DNA of 57,275 nt, from assembly GCA_009924735.1 (NCBI GenBank), contig RFQZ01000015.1, positions 1 through 57,275 on the forward strand, written 5' to 3'. The notes below the pieces were generated by a model. It was not told the origin of the DNA and did no database searches. It worked only from the letters and a program-made list of their open reading frames with translations. This DNA comes from Flavobacteriia bacterium. GTDB lineage: Bacteria > Bacteroidota > Bacteroidia > Flavobacteriales_D > Crocinitomicaceae. This document shows, piece by piece, positions 1 through 8,568 of the stretch. The translations under genes and the position numbers were made by a program. Within the stretch, counting starts at the first letter, position 1. Each line of letters starts with the position of its first letter.

Positions 1-753
1 AGACTCATTGCCGGGGAATCACGCATAGATTCTGAAAAACTAAGAAAAGGAGATTTGGCCGACCATGAATTTCAACAAATGCATTCCCGCATTGTAAAAT
101 TATCCACAGCGCCTATTTTTATTGACGATTCACCAGGACTTAGTGTTTTTGATTTTCGTGCAAAATGCAGAAGGCTAAAATCTCAGCACAACATTGAATT
201 GGTGATCATTGACTACTTGCAGCTGATGTCTGCCAAAGACGGAAAAAACAATGGAAATCGCGAGCAAGAAATCTCTACCATTTCACGCTCCATCAAAGAA
301 ATCGCTAAAGAATTAAACATTCCCATCATCGCACTCGCCCAATTAAGTCGTTCCGTTGAGCAACGCGCAGGGGACAAAAAACCCATGTTATCGGATTTAC
401 GGGAGTCGGGTGCCATTGAACAGGATGCGGACATCGTTTCCTTCTTGTATCGTCCTGAATACTATAAAATTGACAAGGATGAGAATGGAAATCCGAACAA
501 GGACATCTGTGAGTACATCATTGCAAAACACCGAAATGGTAAAACCGATACGGTTCGGATGCGTTTCGAAGCCAAATACGCACGCTTTGAGAACTTAAAT
601 GAGAACAATGAATACGATGCCCCAATGAGCAATACTGCGATTTCGAACTACAATCAAGATTCAAATACCATCACCATCCAAAGTAAAATGAATGGAAATC
701 CTGAAAAGGATAACGATTTTGACTTTGGAGACAACCAAGAAGTCCCTTTCTAA
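1..753 (+). CDS. dnaB: Replicative DNA helicase DnaB, 3' part
   Basis: The frame is open from base 1, so the gene starts before the window and only the C-terminal RecA-like ATPase lobe (about 250 residues) is seen. DnaB is the hexameric helicase that unwinds DNA ahead of the replisome and recruits primase. Visible hallmarks are the Walker B strand LVIIDYLQLM, the REQEISTISRSIKEIAKEL helix, the IIALAQLSRSVEQR segment and the LRESGAIEQDADIVSFLYR block ahead of the last strands. The tail after residue ~200 is acidic and Asn-rich, typical of the variable DnaB C-terminus. No intein interrupts the visible part. The next gene begins one base after the TAA, so the two are probably co-transcribed. Identification is secure; the Walker A motif lies outside the window. 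Confidence 0.97.
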   Translation, partial: RLIAGESRIDSEKLRKGDLADHEFQQMHSRIVKLSTAPIFIDDSPGLSVFDFRAKCRRLKSQHNIELVIIDYLQLMSAKDGKNNGNREQEISTISRSIKEIAKELNIPIIALAQLSRSVEQRAGDKKPMLSDLRESGAIEQDADIVSFLYRPEYYKIDKDENGNPNKDICEYIIAKHRNGKTDTVRMRFEAKYARFENLNENNEYDAPMSNTAISNYNQDSNTITIQSKMNGNPEKDNDFDFGDNQEVPF

Positions 754-754
754 A

Positions 755-2020
755 ATGAAGTCTTTTCTACTCACCCTTTTGCTTCTATGCAGCGTTCTTC
801 GTGGACATGCAACCCAAATCCTTGTCCCGATGGACAATGGCCAAACCAACCACTTAAAAGCCTATGGCATTGCCTATTGGACCTTGGAAAATGGAGTTGT
901 GATCGAATGGTTGTTGAATTACAAAGGCGGCGCTTTTCTGATGCCTCACCTTCAAGAAATTGAAAAGGAACTTAAAATACGTGGGGTGAGGTACCAAATT
1001 CTTACCGATGGACAGGTCAATGCCATTAAAACAGAAATCTCCAATCCCGATGTAAACATGGAAGTCGTCCAATTGGAAAAAGCACCCAAAATTGCCGTAT
1101 ACACCCCACCCAATAAACAACCTTGGGATGACGCGGTAACCATGGTATTGGAATATGCAGAAATAAAATATGACAAAATATATGACTCAGCGATTGTAAT
1201 GGGTTTGCTCCCTAAATACGATTGGCTGCACTTACATCACGAGGATTTCACAGGGCAATTTGGTAAATTTTATAGCTCGGCAGGGCAACAAGCTTGGTAC
1301 AAAGAGCAAGTACGGGTTGCAGAATCCAATGCGAGGATGTTGGGATTTAAAAAAGTTTCACAACTTAAATTGGCCGTAGCTCAAAACATTAAGAACTTCG
1401 TAATGGGAGGTGGATTTCTCTTCACCATGTGCAGCGGCACAGACAGTTATGACATTGCGCTATCTGCCGAAGGGGTGGACATTTGTGAAAACATATTTGA
1501 TGGGGATCCCGCAGATCAAAATGCACAGAAAAAACTTGACTTCAACAAAACCCTTGCGTTTCAAAATTATACCTTGAACAAAGACCCTTACTTCTACGAG
1601 TATTCAAACCTCGATGCTACTGACCTAAGAAACAACCGCACCATTGAAGAGGGTGAAGATTATTTCACCTTGTTCGAATATTCTGCGAAGTGGGATGTTG
1701 TGCCTACCATGTTAACCCAATGCCACACCAGTACAATTAAAGGCTTTATGGGACAATCTACCGATTTCCATAAGGAATTCATCAAACCCAATGTGCTGAC
1801 CATGGGTGAAACGAAGTCCATTGGTACCGTTCGCTACCTTCATGGTGAATATGGACAAGGCATGTGGACCTATTACGGTGGCCATGACCCTGAAGATTAC
1901 CAACATTTTGTAGGCGATCCTCCTACGGATTTAAATTTACATCCGAATTCACCTGGTTATCGACTGATACTCAACAATATATTGTTTCCTGCAGCCAAGA
2001 AAAAGAAAAGAAAAACCTGA
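755..2020 (+). CDS. Secreted conserved protein, often labelled asparagine synthetase B
   Basis: 421 residues. I chose the ATG at 755, just after the dnaB stop, because it gives a clean signal peptide (residues 1-19, MKSFLLTLLLLCSVLRGHA); the longer frame from 692 would lie inside dnaB. After the signal comes ILVPMDNGQTNHLKAYGIAY, a block I recall from Bacteroidota proteins annotated asparagine synthetase B. The export signal and the absence of an N-terminal nucleophile Cys or a PP-loop argue against real asparagine synthesis. The middle (GGFLFTMCSGTDSYD) and the C-terminal part (YLHGEYGQGMWTYYGGHDPED) look like a class I glutamine-amidotransferase-like fold, but this is a weak reading. Function is unknown; a periplasmic role is inferred from the signal. 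It appears to share a transcript with dnaB. Confidence 0.8.
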   Translation: MKSFLLTLLLLCSVLRGHATQILVPMDNGQTNHLKAYGIAYWTLENGVVIEWLLNYKGGAFLMPHLQEIEKELKIRGVRYQILTDGQVNAIKTEISNPDVNMEVVQLEKAPKIAVYTPPNKQPWDDAVTMVLEYAEIKYDKIYDSAIVMGLLPKYDWLHLHHEDFTGQFGKFYSSAGQQAWYKEQVRVAESNARMLGFKKVSQLKLAVAQNIKNFVMGGGFLFTMCSGTDSYDIALSAEGVDICENIFDGDPADQNAQKKLDFNKTLAFQNYTLNKDPYFYEYSNLDATDLRNNRTIEEGEDYFTLFEYSAKWDVVPTMLTQCHTSTIKGFMGQSTDFHKEFIKPNVLTMGETKSIGTVRYLHGEYGQGMWTYYGGHDPEDYQHFVGDPPTDLNLHPNSPGYRLILNNILFPAAKKKKRKT

Positions 2021-2125
2021 TTTTCATGTTTTTTTATTGAACTGAAGGTTTTTTTTAATAAACTTGCACACGAATTCTCCTGGTTGATACAACCTCCCCT
2101 ATAATTTTAACCCGCCAACCCATTC

Positions 2126-3757
2126 ATGGAAAAAAACGAACTAGCAAGTAAAAGTCTTAATGATTTAAGAATTATTGCGAATACTTTGAGCATTGACAAT
2201 GCCGATGAAATGAACAAGAATGAATTGTTGGCAGCAATCGCGGGACATCCATCCGAACAAGAATCTCCCACAGAATCAAACGACAGTTCGCAAGAACCCA
2301 TTGCTGAAGCGGCACCCAAACAAAGAAGAGGTCGTAAACCAAAGACTACCCAGGACACTACCGATGCGGAACCTACACTCCCTTTGGATTTTGATGCGCC
2401 AACAACCGAAGTAGAAACTGAAAAGAAAGAAATTAAACCCAAACCGGTAAGTAGAGAACCGCAAAGTGAATCGATAAAGAATGAAGAGGAGAAAGCTCCC
2501 TCAAAACCCAACCAACAACCCAATCAACAATCCAATCAGCAACCCAATCAGCAATCCAACCAACAACCCAACCAACAACCTTACAGAGCTCCACAACATG
2601 CGGAAAAGCCACCTGTCATTCGAGAAGACCTCTATGACTTAGTAGGAATCGTAAGCGCGGAAGGTGTTTTGGAAGTTATACAAGACGGCTATGGTTTTTT
2701 ACGCTCATCTGATTACAACTATTTGCCTTCTCCTGATGATATTTACGTAAGTCAAAATCAAATTAAGCTCTTCGGACTTAAGACAGGCGACACGGTAAAA
2801 GGTACCATTCGTCCTCCAAAAGAAGGCGAAAAGTATTTCCCATTGGTGAAAGTCGAATCCATCAATGGTCGCGACCCATCATATATTCGTGACAGGGTTC
2901 CTTTTCAGTACCTCACCCCTTTATTTCCTGACGAAAAATTTAAGTTAACGGGCCATGCGCAAGAAACCTTGTCTACCAGAATCATGGACTTGTTCGCACC
3001 GATCGGAAAGGGACAACGTGGTATGATTGTAGCGCAGCCTAAAACGGGAAAAACCATGCTCTTGAAAGACGTAGCGAATGCCATTGCCGCCAACCATCCC
3101 GAAACTTATTTAATTGTATTGCTCATCGACGAACGTCCAGAGGAGGTTACAGACATGGCAAGAAGTGTCAAAGCCGAAGTCATTGCCTCAACCTTTGACG
3201 AACCAGCAGAACGCCACGTGAAAGTTGCGAACATGGTACTTGAGAAAGCCAAAAGAATGGTAGAATGTGGTCACGATGTTTGCATCTTATTGGATTCCAT
3301 CACGCGACTTGCCCGCGCTTACAACACCGTATCCCCTGCGTCTGGAAAAGTATTATCGGGAGGTGTTGACGCCAATGCCCTACATAAACCAAAAAGATTC
3401 TTCGGATCCGCACGTAAAATTGAAAACGGAGGGTCTCTTTCAATTTTGGCAACTGCACTTACGGAGACAGGTTCAAAAATGGACGAGGTTATTTTTGAGG
3501 AATTTAAAGGTACTGGAAACATGGAACTTCAGTTAGACCGGAAAATTTCCAACAGAAGAATCTACCCAGCCATCGACATTACGGCGTCAGGAACAAGAAG
3601 AGAAGACCTATTGGTTAAAAAGGATGTGCTTCAAAGGGTGTGGCTTATGCGAAAATTCATTGCGGATATGAACCCTGTGGAAGCCATGGAATTTTTGAAA
3701 TCACATATGGAAAATACACTTTCCAATGAAGAATTCTTGATTTCAATGAACAGCTAA
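2126..3757 (+). CDS. rho: Transcription termination factor Rho with disordered insert
   Basis: 543 residues against about 420 in E. coli. Rho is a hexameric RNA-dependent ATPase that ends transcription of untranslated RNA. Residues ~1-45 form the Rho N-terminal helical domain. Residues ~47-165 are a charged, low-complexity linker rich in Glu, Lys, Pro, Asn and Gln, including six NQQP/NQQS units. The RNA-binding cold-shock-like domain starts near 166 ([14 protein letters not shown]). The ATPase follows, with P-loop PKTGKT near residue 305, Walker [16 protein letters not shown] near 388, and the Q/R-loop region around [20 protein letters not shown]. The ATG at 2126 is the only sensible start. 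The DUF4199 gene begins one base after the stop, suggesting co-transcription. Identification is certain. Confidence 0.99.
   Translation: MEKNELASKSLNDLRIIANTLSIDNADEMNKNELLAAIAGHPSEQESPTESNDSSQEPIAEAAPKQRRGRKPKTTQDTTDAEPTLPLDFDAPTTEVETEKKEIKPKPVSREPQSESIKNEEEKAPSKPNQQPNQQSNQQPNQQSNQQPNQQPYRAPQHAEKPPVIREDLYDLVGIVSAEGVLEVIQDGYGFLRSSDYNYLPSPDDIYVSQNQIKLFGLKTGDTVKGTIRPPKEGEKYFPLVKVESINGRDPSYIRDRVPFQYLTPLFPDEKFKLTGHAQETLSTRIMDLFAPIGKGQRGMIVAQPKTGKTMLLKDVANAIAANHPETYLIVLLIDERPEEVTDMARSVKAEVIASTFDEPAERHVKVANMVLEKAKRMVECGHDVCILLDSITRLARAYNTVSPASGKVLSGGVDANALHKPKRFFGSARKIENGGSLSILATALTETGSKMDEVIFEEFKGTGNMELQLDRKISNRRIYPAIDITASGTRREDLLVKKDVLQRVWLMRKFIADMNPVEAMEFLKSHMENTLSNEEFLISMNS
2510..2581 (+). repeat. 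Six 12-bp units coding NQQ(P/S) within rho
   Basis: Six in-frame 12-base units encode [24 protein letters not shown]. Units differ by synonymous Asn and Gln changes and by the last codon (ccc, tcc or cct), so the tract is not perfectly identical. Such a tract could change length by slippage or unequal crossing-over in 4-residue steps without breaking the frame. Confidence 0.9.
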
Positions 3758-3758
3758 G

Positions 3759-4319
3759 ATGAAAAAAACCCTTGTCATAGCCTTTGTTTTTGCAGCACTT
3801 TGGATGTTAATTAAGTACGTTGCTTTCGTGATGGGAATGTTCACCTTTGGAAGCGTTCAGGTCTATGTTTTAATCAATATGCTTTGCCTTACAGGTGCCA
3901 TTGCAGTCTCCCTCTACCTTGCCAAAAAAAGCGAAACCGAAAGCGGGAATTTACTACAAGACATCCGGAAAGCATTGGCCGGCGGAATGTTTTATACCCT
4001 AATGGTGAGTATCTTTCTTTATGTTTTTTACGCCAAAATTCATCCTGCATACAACGATTATCAAATCAATCAAGCCAAAGAATTGTTGGAGGATCCAAAA
4101 AACATTGAGAAAATACGATCGAAAAACCCTGACTTAGAGAATAAATCAGACAAAGAAATCCGAACAATGTCCATGCGCCAATCCAAACAAATTGCCAATC
4201 CCAGCTTTACTTTTGTGATTTCATTGCTTGCACTTACGCTTTATGCCATTTTGAACAGCATGGTAATCGCAATCATTTACCGAAAGCTTTTGTTCAAGCA
4301 AGTCAAGACAAATTCGTAG
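3759..4319 (+). CDS. DUF4199 family membrane protein
   Basis: 186 residues with four predicted membrane segments (about 4-26, 31-54, 72-95 and 150-175), and a charged stretch between the third and fourth. The arrangement, with an Asp-Ile-Arg-Lys motif before the third helix and FYAKIHPAYNDY after it, matches the Bacteroidota family DUF4199, whose function is not known. The start is one base after the rho stop, so it is probably read through from rho. The last 17 bases overlap the 3' end of mpl on the other strand, leaving no space for an intrinsic terminator. Confidence 0.85.
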   Translation: MKKTLVIAFVFAALWMLIKYVAFVMGMFTFGSVQVYVLINMLCLTGAIAVSLYLAKKSETESGNLLQDIRKALAGGMFYTLMVSIFLYVFYAKIHPAYNDYQINQAKELLEDPKNIEKIRSKNPDLENKSDKEIRTMSMRQSKQIANPSFTFVISLLALTLYAILNSMVIAIIYRKLLFKQVKTNS

Positions 4320-5667
4320 AGAGTTCCGCTCCTAATTCGTCAAAATTGATTCCGTCAAAATTCCCGGACGACATCATTAAAAGTACCGATTGTTGCCCCA
4401 CCTCTTTGTGGATAAAATCCAAAACCGATTGGGTATCATTGACCACAACTACGTTTCCACCAAAACCTTCGTACACCATTTCCTTGGTGATTGATTCGAG
4501 TTTTTTATGTGCCACTACCTTCGGATTGAAATACACCAAGGCCGTGTCGGCCGTTTTCATGGTGTCAAGATACTGAGGTAAAAATTCCTTTTTAAGGGAT
4601 GAAAAGGTATGTAGTTCCATACATGCAACGAGTTTGAACGATTTGAATTGGTTTTTAACCGCCGCCGTTGTTGCCTTCAATTTGGAAGGAGAATGGGCAA
4701 AATCTTTGAACATTTTAAAAGTGGGAACGTCGACAACTTTTTGAAGGCGTTTTCCCGCCCCCGTAAAATCTGACATGGCCTGAAGAAAATTGTGAGCATT
4801 GATGCCCATTGCTTCTGCGACGAACATTGCACCCATGAGGTTTTGCAAATTGTGTTCACCAAAAACCAGTAAAGGATATTCCTTTGAATCGTACTTCAAC
4901 AATGTACCCTTAGCATTCACTTCGTATTCCGGAATTTGATACGCCACCGAAGATCCTGTTTGTAGATTCGACACCGCCAAAGATTGTAAGACAGGGTCCT
5001 CTTCGTTGTAAACCAACACTCCGTTCGGTTCAATCTGTTGGATAAAAATATCAAACTGTTCGACGTAATTCTCAAAAGTCGGAAAAACGTTAATGTGGTC
5101 CCAAGCAATCCCACTGATTAAGGCAATGTGAGGTTTGTACAAATGAAATTTCGGCCTGCGGTCAATGGGTGAGCTCAAATATTCGTCCCCTTCCAGCAAA
5201 ATAAATTTAGCTTCGTCCGTAATTTGTACCATACAATCATAGCCTTCCAATTGTGCCCCCACCATAAAATCCAATGGAAAATCGAGTTTCTTGGCTGCAT
5301 GAAGAATCATTGAAGTAATGGTGGTTTTTCCGTGACTTCCGCCAATCACCACCCGGATTTTGTCCTTACTGGCTTCGTAAAGGTATTCTGGATACGAATA
5401 AATGGGTACATTCAAGTTTTTTGCTTGAAGGAGTTCAGGATTATCTTCCCGGGCATGCATTCCCAAAATAATTCCATCCATTCCTTCAGTTATCTTATTG
5501 GGAAACCATCCCATTTCATCAGGTAAGATTCCTTCCTTTTCCAATCTTGTGCGAGAAGGATCTAGGATTTCATCATCAGACCCTGTTACCTTGTAGCCTT
5601 TTCGGTTCAAGGCGATTGCTAAGTTGTGCATGGCACTTCCTCCTATGGCAATAAAATGGATATGCAT
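4303..5667 (-). CDS. mpl: UDP-N-acetylmuramate:murein tripeptide ligase Mpl
   Basis: 454 residues, the usual Mpl length. Mpl joins recycled L-Ala-D-Glu-meso-diaminopimelate to UDP-MurNAc with ATP in the cytoplasm, returning old peptidoglycan to wall synthesis. The N-terminal Rossmann part opens HIHFIAIGGSAMHNLA, typical of Mpl and MurC. The ATP site GGSHGKTTITSM starts at residue 109, followed by FILLEGDEYLSSPIDRRPKF and the SGIAWDHINVF block of Mur ligases. EGDEY together with an N-terminus lacking MurC-specific features favours Mpl over MurC. A TAGTTTTA element, one base off the -7 consensus, lies 9 bases before the ATG. The partner murB lies far away at 51.9 kb. The 3' end overlaps the DUF4199 gene by 17 bases. 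Confidence 0.95.
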   Translation of the reverse strand: MHIHFIAIGGSAMHNLAIALNRKGYKVTGSDDEILDPSRTRLEKEGILPDEMGWFPNKITEGMDGIILGMHAREDNPELLQAKNLNVPIYSYPEYLYEASKDKIRVVIGGSHGKTTITSMILHAAKKLDFPLDFMVGAQLEGYDCMVQITDEAKFILLEGDEYLSSPIDRRPKFHLYKPHIALISGIAWDHINVFPTFENYVEQFDIFIQQIEPNGVLVYNEEDPVLQSLAVSNLQTGSSVAYQIPEYEVNAKGTLLKYDSKEYPLLVFGEHNLQNLMGAMFVAEAMGINAHNFLQAMSDFTGAGKRLQKVVDVPTFKMFKDFAHSPSKLKATTAAVKNQFKSFKLVACMELHTFSSLKKEFLPQYLDTMKTADTALVYFNPKVVAHKKLESITKEMVYEGFGGNVVVVNDTQSVLDFIHKEVGQQSVLLMMSSGNFDGINFDELGAELSTNLS

Positions 5668-5739
5668 TTTTTTAGGTAAAACTAAAGAAGAAAAGGATTG
5701 AAAAATCTAAATCTCAATGGACTTACTGACAACAATTTT

Positions 5740-8478
5740 TTAATTGCAGTCGGTTTTCACATCTACGCCCTCCGCAAAGACAGGTTCGCCGGTAGAATCA
5801 TGCATCCAGACGGACTCGGGAATGCTTTGTCCATTCAAAGTATAAGCGTGGTGACCGGAATCCGTGGTGGTTTGTTCAAACACCACTCCATATCCATTTG
5901 GATTCACGACAATGCGTCGAACAATGATTAAATAGGTAAAGCCCATTTCGTTTTTCGACTCATAAATCTTCTCCGTCATTTTATTCCATGGAAAACATAC
6001 GCCATTTTCATCCTTCAAATAATTAGGCTCGTAGGTTCTCATGTCGATATAATCGGTCAGTTTGTCTTGGGCTTTTTGATTTCGCTTATTTATGGAGTCC
6101 ACCGCGACCTCGTTTTTGTATGTACTCACTTCATAATTCTGGGTCGCCGTTCGTTGTTCGTTCACACGCAACAAGTGGCTCTCATATTCTGCTAGCTTAC
6201 GCACGTCTTGATTGTCAATGGTTTTATCAACAAAGGAAGTGCTCTCCTTACGATTTTCTTCATTTTGCAGTATGGTTTTTGCGTTGGCAACATCTTTTTG
6301 ATCAACCACCTTCTCGGAATAATTTGCGAGGTTGTTGGTTAATGCCAAGTTCTCTTTGTTTATGCGGTTGATGTCGTATGAATTTTGGTCCACCGCTTTT
6401 ACATTTTGCAATTCCAACGCTTTGTTTCTGTCGATTTCCTTTTGGTCGATGATTGCACGTTGGTCGTTGGCACCTTCTACGTAGGCTATTTGGAGTTCAG
6501 CACGTTCTGCTTCTTGAAGTTGTGTAAGTTCATTTTTCGAATCGATGTCATCCTTTATTTTATCCATTGCCAGGTCAACCTTTTGCTTCTTCATTGCTTC
6601 TGACAACATGATGTCCTTGTATGCATCTTGCACGCTGCCTTTGACTTCTGTAGTTCCTTGGGGAACGTTCAACACGACGCCTCTTGTGTTTGATTTAGCT
6701 ACAGGCGCAGGTTTTTCCATTTTCTTTTTGAGGATGTCCAATTTTTTGGTCACAAAAGCAACTTCAATTTTCCCTACCTCTGCCGTACCACTTGCAATCA
6801 CGAGCGCGTTCGCTGCGGCTAAGGCTTTTAAGGAATCCTTAAGTTCCAACTCTTTCACTTTTAACTTGTTCGACGTGAAATACGCATTAACCTTTAGATA
6901 GCGGTCGTTGAGGGCTTTGATGTCGGCCATGGATGCTTTAGACTTCAACGGTTCGGTTGACAGAAGGGATTTTACTTTGGACAATTTCGCTTCAGGGTTT
7001 GCATTGAACTGGGGATCAAAGGTGGCAGAATCCAGTTTGTTTTTAACCATCACAATGGCGTCTTGGAATTTCTTCTCGTCGTCTGCCTTCGATTTCTGGG
7101 CGCTTTTGATTTTATCGTTTACGTCATTTATTTTTTGGGTTTGCAACGCTTTGTCACTTAAGATGGAAATCAAAGGCATTGCTTTTTGGTAAGAATCAAT
7201 GGCTTTGTCATATTGTTTCTTCGTGTGAAGGTCGTAGGCTTTTTTTATCTCTGCATCAATGAATTGTGAAATTTGTTTGTCCGTTTCCAACCTAAGGGAT
7301 TCTTGTTTTTTGGGGTCTTTGTGATTAGAAATCAGTGCAAAAACTTTTTCGTATGCAGCTTTTGAATTTGTTAAATCACCTTTGACACTAAAGGCTTTTG
7401 CATTCGTCAATTCTGTTTTGATTTCTTTTTCCAAGTTGGCAAGACTTACCAAAGCGTTCAAGGAGTCAAGGGTACCCGGAATTCGTTCCTTTAAAACGCT
7501 TGGAATGTTTTGGAGTAATTCGTTCTTCTTGATGGCCGTGATGGCTTCGCTGTATTTTTTCGAGGCAGCTAATTTGGTACATGAAGCTCGGTTGATTCCG
7601 TAGAGTTTCAATTCCGCCTTTCGTTTTTCATCTGCCGCTTTGATAACCGCAATCTCGGTGATTTTATTTTTCGCTTTTACGTTTGCGGGGTCCTTTTTCA
7701 AGGCTTCTTTGTACTTCAACTCTGCCTCTTTCCACTTAAAAAGTGTCAACAAAGAATCGCCTTCTCTAAGGTTTTTCTCAATTTCTTTGAGTGTAAGAAT
7801 TTCTTTTTCCTGCAGCGCTTTGGCTTTCTCCAAGAAGATTCTCTTACTTACGATGGTGGTATCCTTCAACCCAACTTTTGTAGCTGAATCGATGTACTGA
7901 ATCGCCATCGTATAGTTTTTCACGCGTTCAAATTCCGAGCTTTTTTGTTTGAAGCCATCTGAAATGATTTTCAATTCGGCGTTTTTATAAATCTGCAAGA
8001 CAGAATCAATGTTTTTTTGTTTGAATTTGGTGTCGGCTTGGCAAATGGCCATTGCTTCATTCCAAGTATATTTTTCCGCGTATTCTTTGTCCCCTACTTG
8101 TATGTTTACGCCTGCCTTTACGGGTATTAATTCAACGATTAAAGAGTCAAGCAATTTAACGGTTATGGTATTTACCTTTTTGGGAATTTCAAGCTTTTTG
8201 ACGTCGAAGCTTATCTTTTTTGAGATAAAGCCGGGCTTAGAAATTTGCACTTCGAAGGGAGAACCCGTAGCAACCGTACCTGCCAATGTAAAAAAACCTT
8301 GGTTATCACCTTTGGCTTTTGCGACGGTATTGTTGTTTTGAATTAAGTAGATACTGCTTCCGGCAATCAGGTTTGTCGATTTTAGCTTAAGCACCTGTCC
8401 AGGCAGAATCACATTTACAGACTGGGAAAATCCGAGTGTGGAAATCAGGAAAGTCAATAATACAAAGCGTTTTTTCAT
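5740..8478 (-). CDS. Unrecognised secreted 912-residue helical protein
   Basis: I do not recognise this protein. Residues 1-19 are a signal peptide (MKKRFVLLTFLISTLGFSQ). Residues ~20-110 look like a small beta-sandwich resembling carboxypeptidase regulatory domains (FFTLAGTVATGSPFEVQISK). Residues ~150-560 are mostly charged helices with TPR-like units such as KKQYDKAIDSYQKAMPLI and GDSLLTLFKWKEAELKYKEA. Residues ~640-840 are acidic coiled-coil-like helices rich in Asn, Asp and Gln. The last ~65 residues are globular, with Cys, Trp and Tyr and a final Asp-Cys-Asn. No membrane anchor, lipobox or T9SS domain is evident. It stands alone between mpl and a divergent FAD enzyme. A periplasmic scaffold is possible, but this rests only on composition. 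Confidence 0.8.
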   Translation of the reverse strand: MKKRFVLLTFLISTLGFSQSVNVILPGQVLKLKSTNLIAGSSIYLIQNNNTVAKAKGDNQGFFTLAGTVATGSPFEVQISKPGFISKKISFDVKKLEIPKKVNTITVKLLDSLIVELIPVKAGVNIQVGDKEYAEKYTWNEAMAICQADTKFKQKNIDSVLQIYKNAELKIISDGFKQKSSEFERVKNYTMAIQYIDSATKVGLKDTTIVSKRIFLEKAKALQEKEILTLKEIEKNLREGDSLLTLFKWKEAELKYKEALKKDPANVKAKNKITEIAVIKAADEKRKAELKLYGINRASCTKLAASKKYSEAITAIKKNELLQNIPSVLKERIPGTLDSLNALVSLANLEKEIKTELTNAKAFSVKGDLTNSKAAYEKVFALISNHKDPKKQESLRLETDKQISQFIDAEIKKAYDLHTKKQYDKAIDSYQKAMPLISILSDKALQTQKINDVNDKIKSAQKSKADDEKKFQDAIVMVKNKLDSATFDPQFNANPEAKLSKVKSLLSTEPLKSKASMADIKALNDRYLKVNAYFTSNKLKVKELELKDSLKALAAANALVIASGTAEVGKIEVAFVTKKLDILKKKMEKPAPVAKSNTRGVVLNVPQGTTEVKGSVQDAYKDIMLSEAMKKQKVDLAMDKIKDDIDSKNELTQLQEAERAELQIAYVEGANDQRAIIDQKEIDRNKALELQNVKAVDQNSYDINRINKENLALTNNLANYSEKVVDQKDVANAKTILQNEENRKESTSFVDKTIDNQDVRKLAEYESHLLRVNEQRTATQNYEVSTYKNEVAVDSINKRNQKAQDKLTDYIDMRTYEPNYLKDENGVCFPWNKMTEKIYESKNEMGFTYLIIVRRIVVNPNGYGVVFEQTTTDSGHHAYTLNGQSIPESVWMHDSTGEPVFAEGVDVKTDCN

Positions 8479-8507
8479 CGGTGCTGATAACGATTTATCT
8501 AAATTAT

Positions 8508-8525
8508 GGTAACAAATGTATTACC
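8508..8525. promoter_or_regulatory. Inverted repeat flanking a -7 box
   Basis: GGTAA (8508-8512) and TTACC (8521-8525) form a perfect 5-bp inverted repeat. Its 8-base spacer is exactly the -7 box of the reverse-strand gene. The site sits in the 90-base divergent region between the 912-residue protein and the FAD oxidoreductase. It could be an operator that blocks the promoter, but short repeats also occur by chance. Confidence 0.35.
8513..8520 (-). promoter_or_regulatory. -7 box TACATTTG for the 912-residue protein gene
   Basis: Exact match to the Bacteroidota -7 consensus TAnnTTTG, 34 bases before the ATG at 8478. No clear -33 TTTG is seen. Predicted leader is about 30 bases. Confidence 0.55.
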
Positions 8526-8568
8526 TTTATCCTTCAACAAATTTGGCGAAATTTCACGAACAAAAAAA

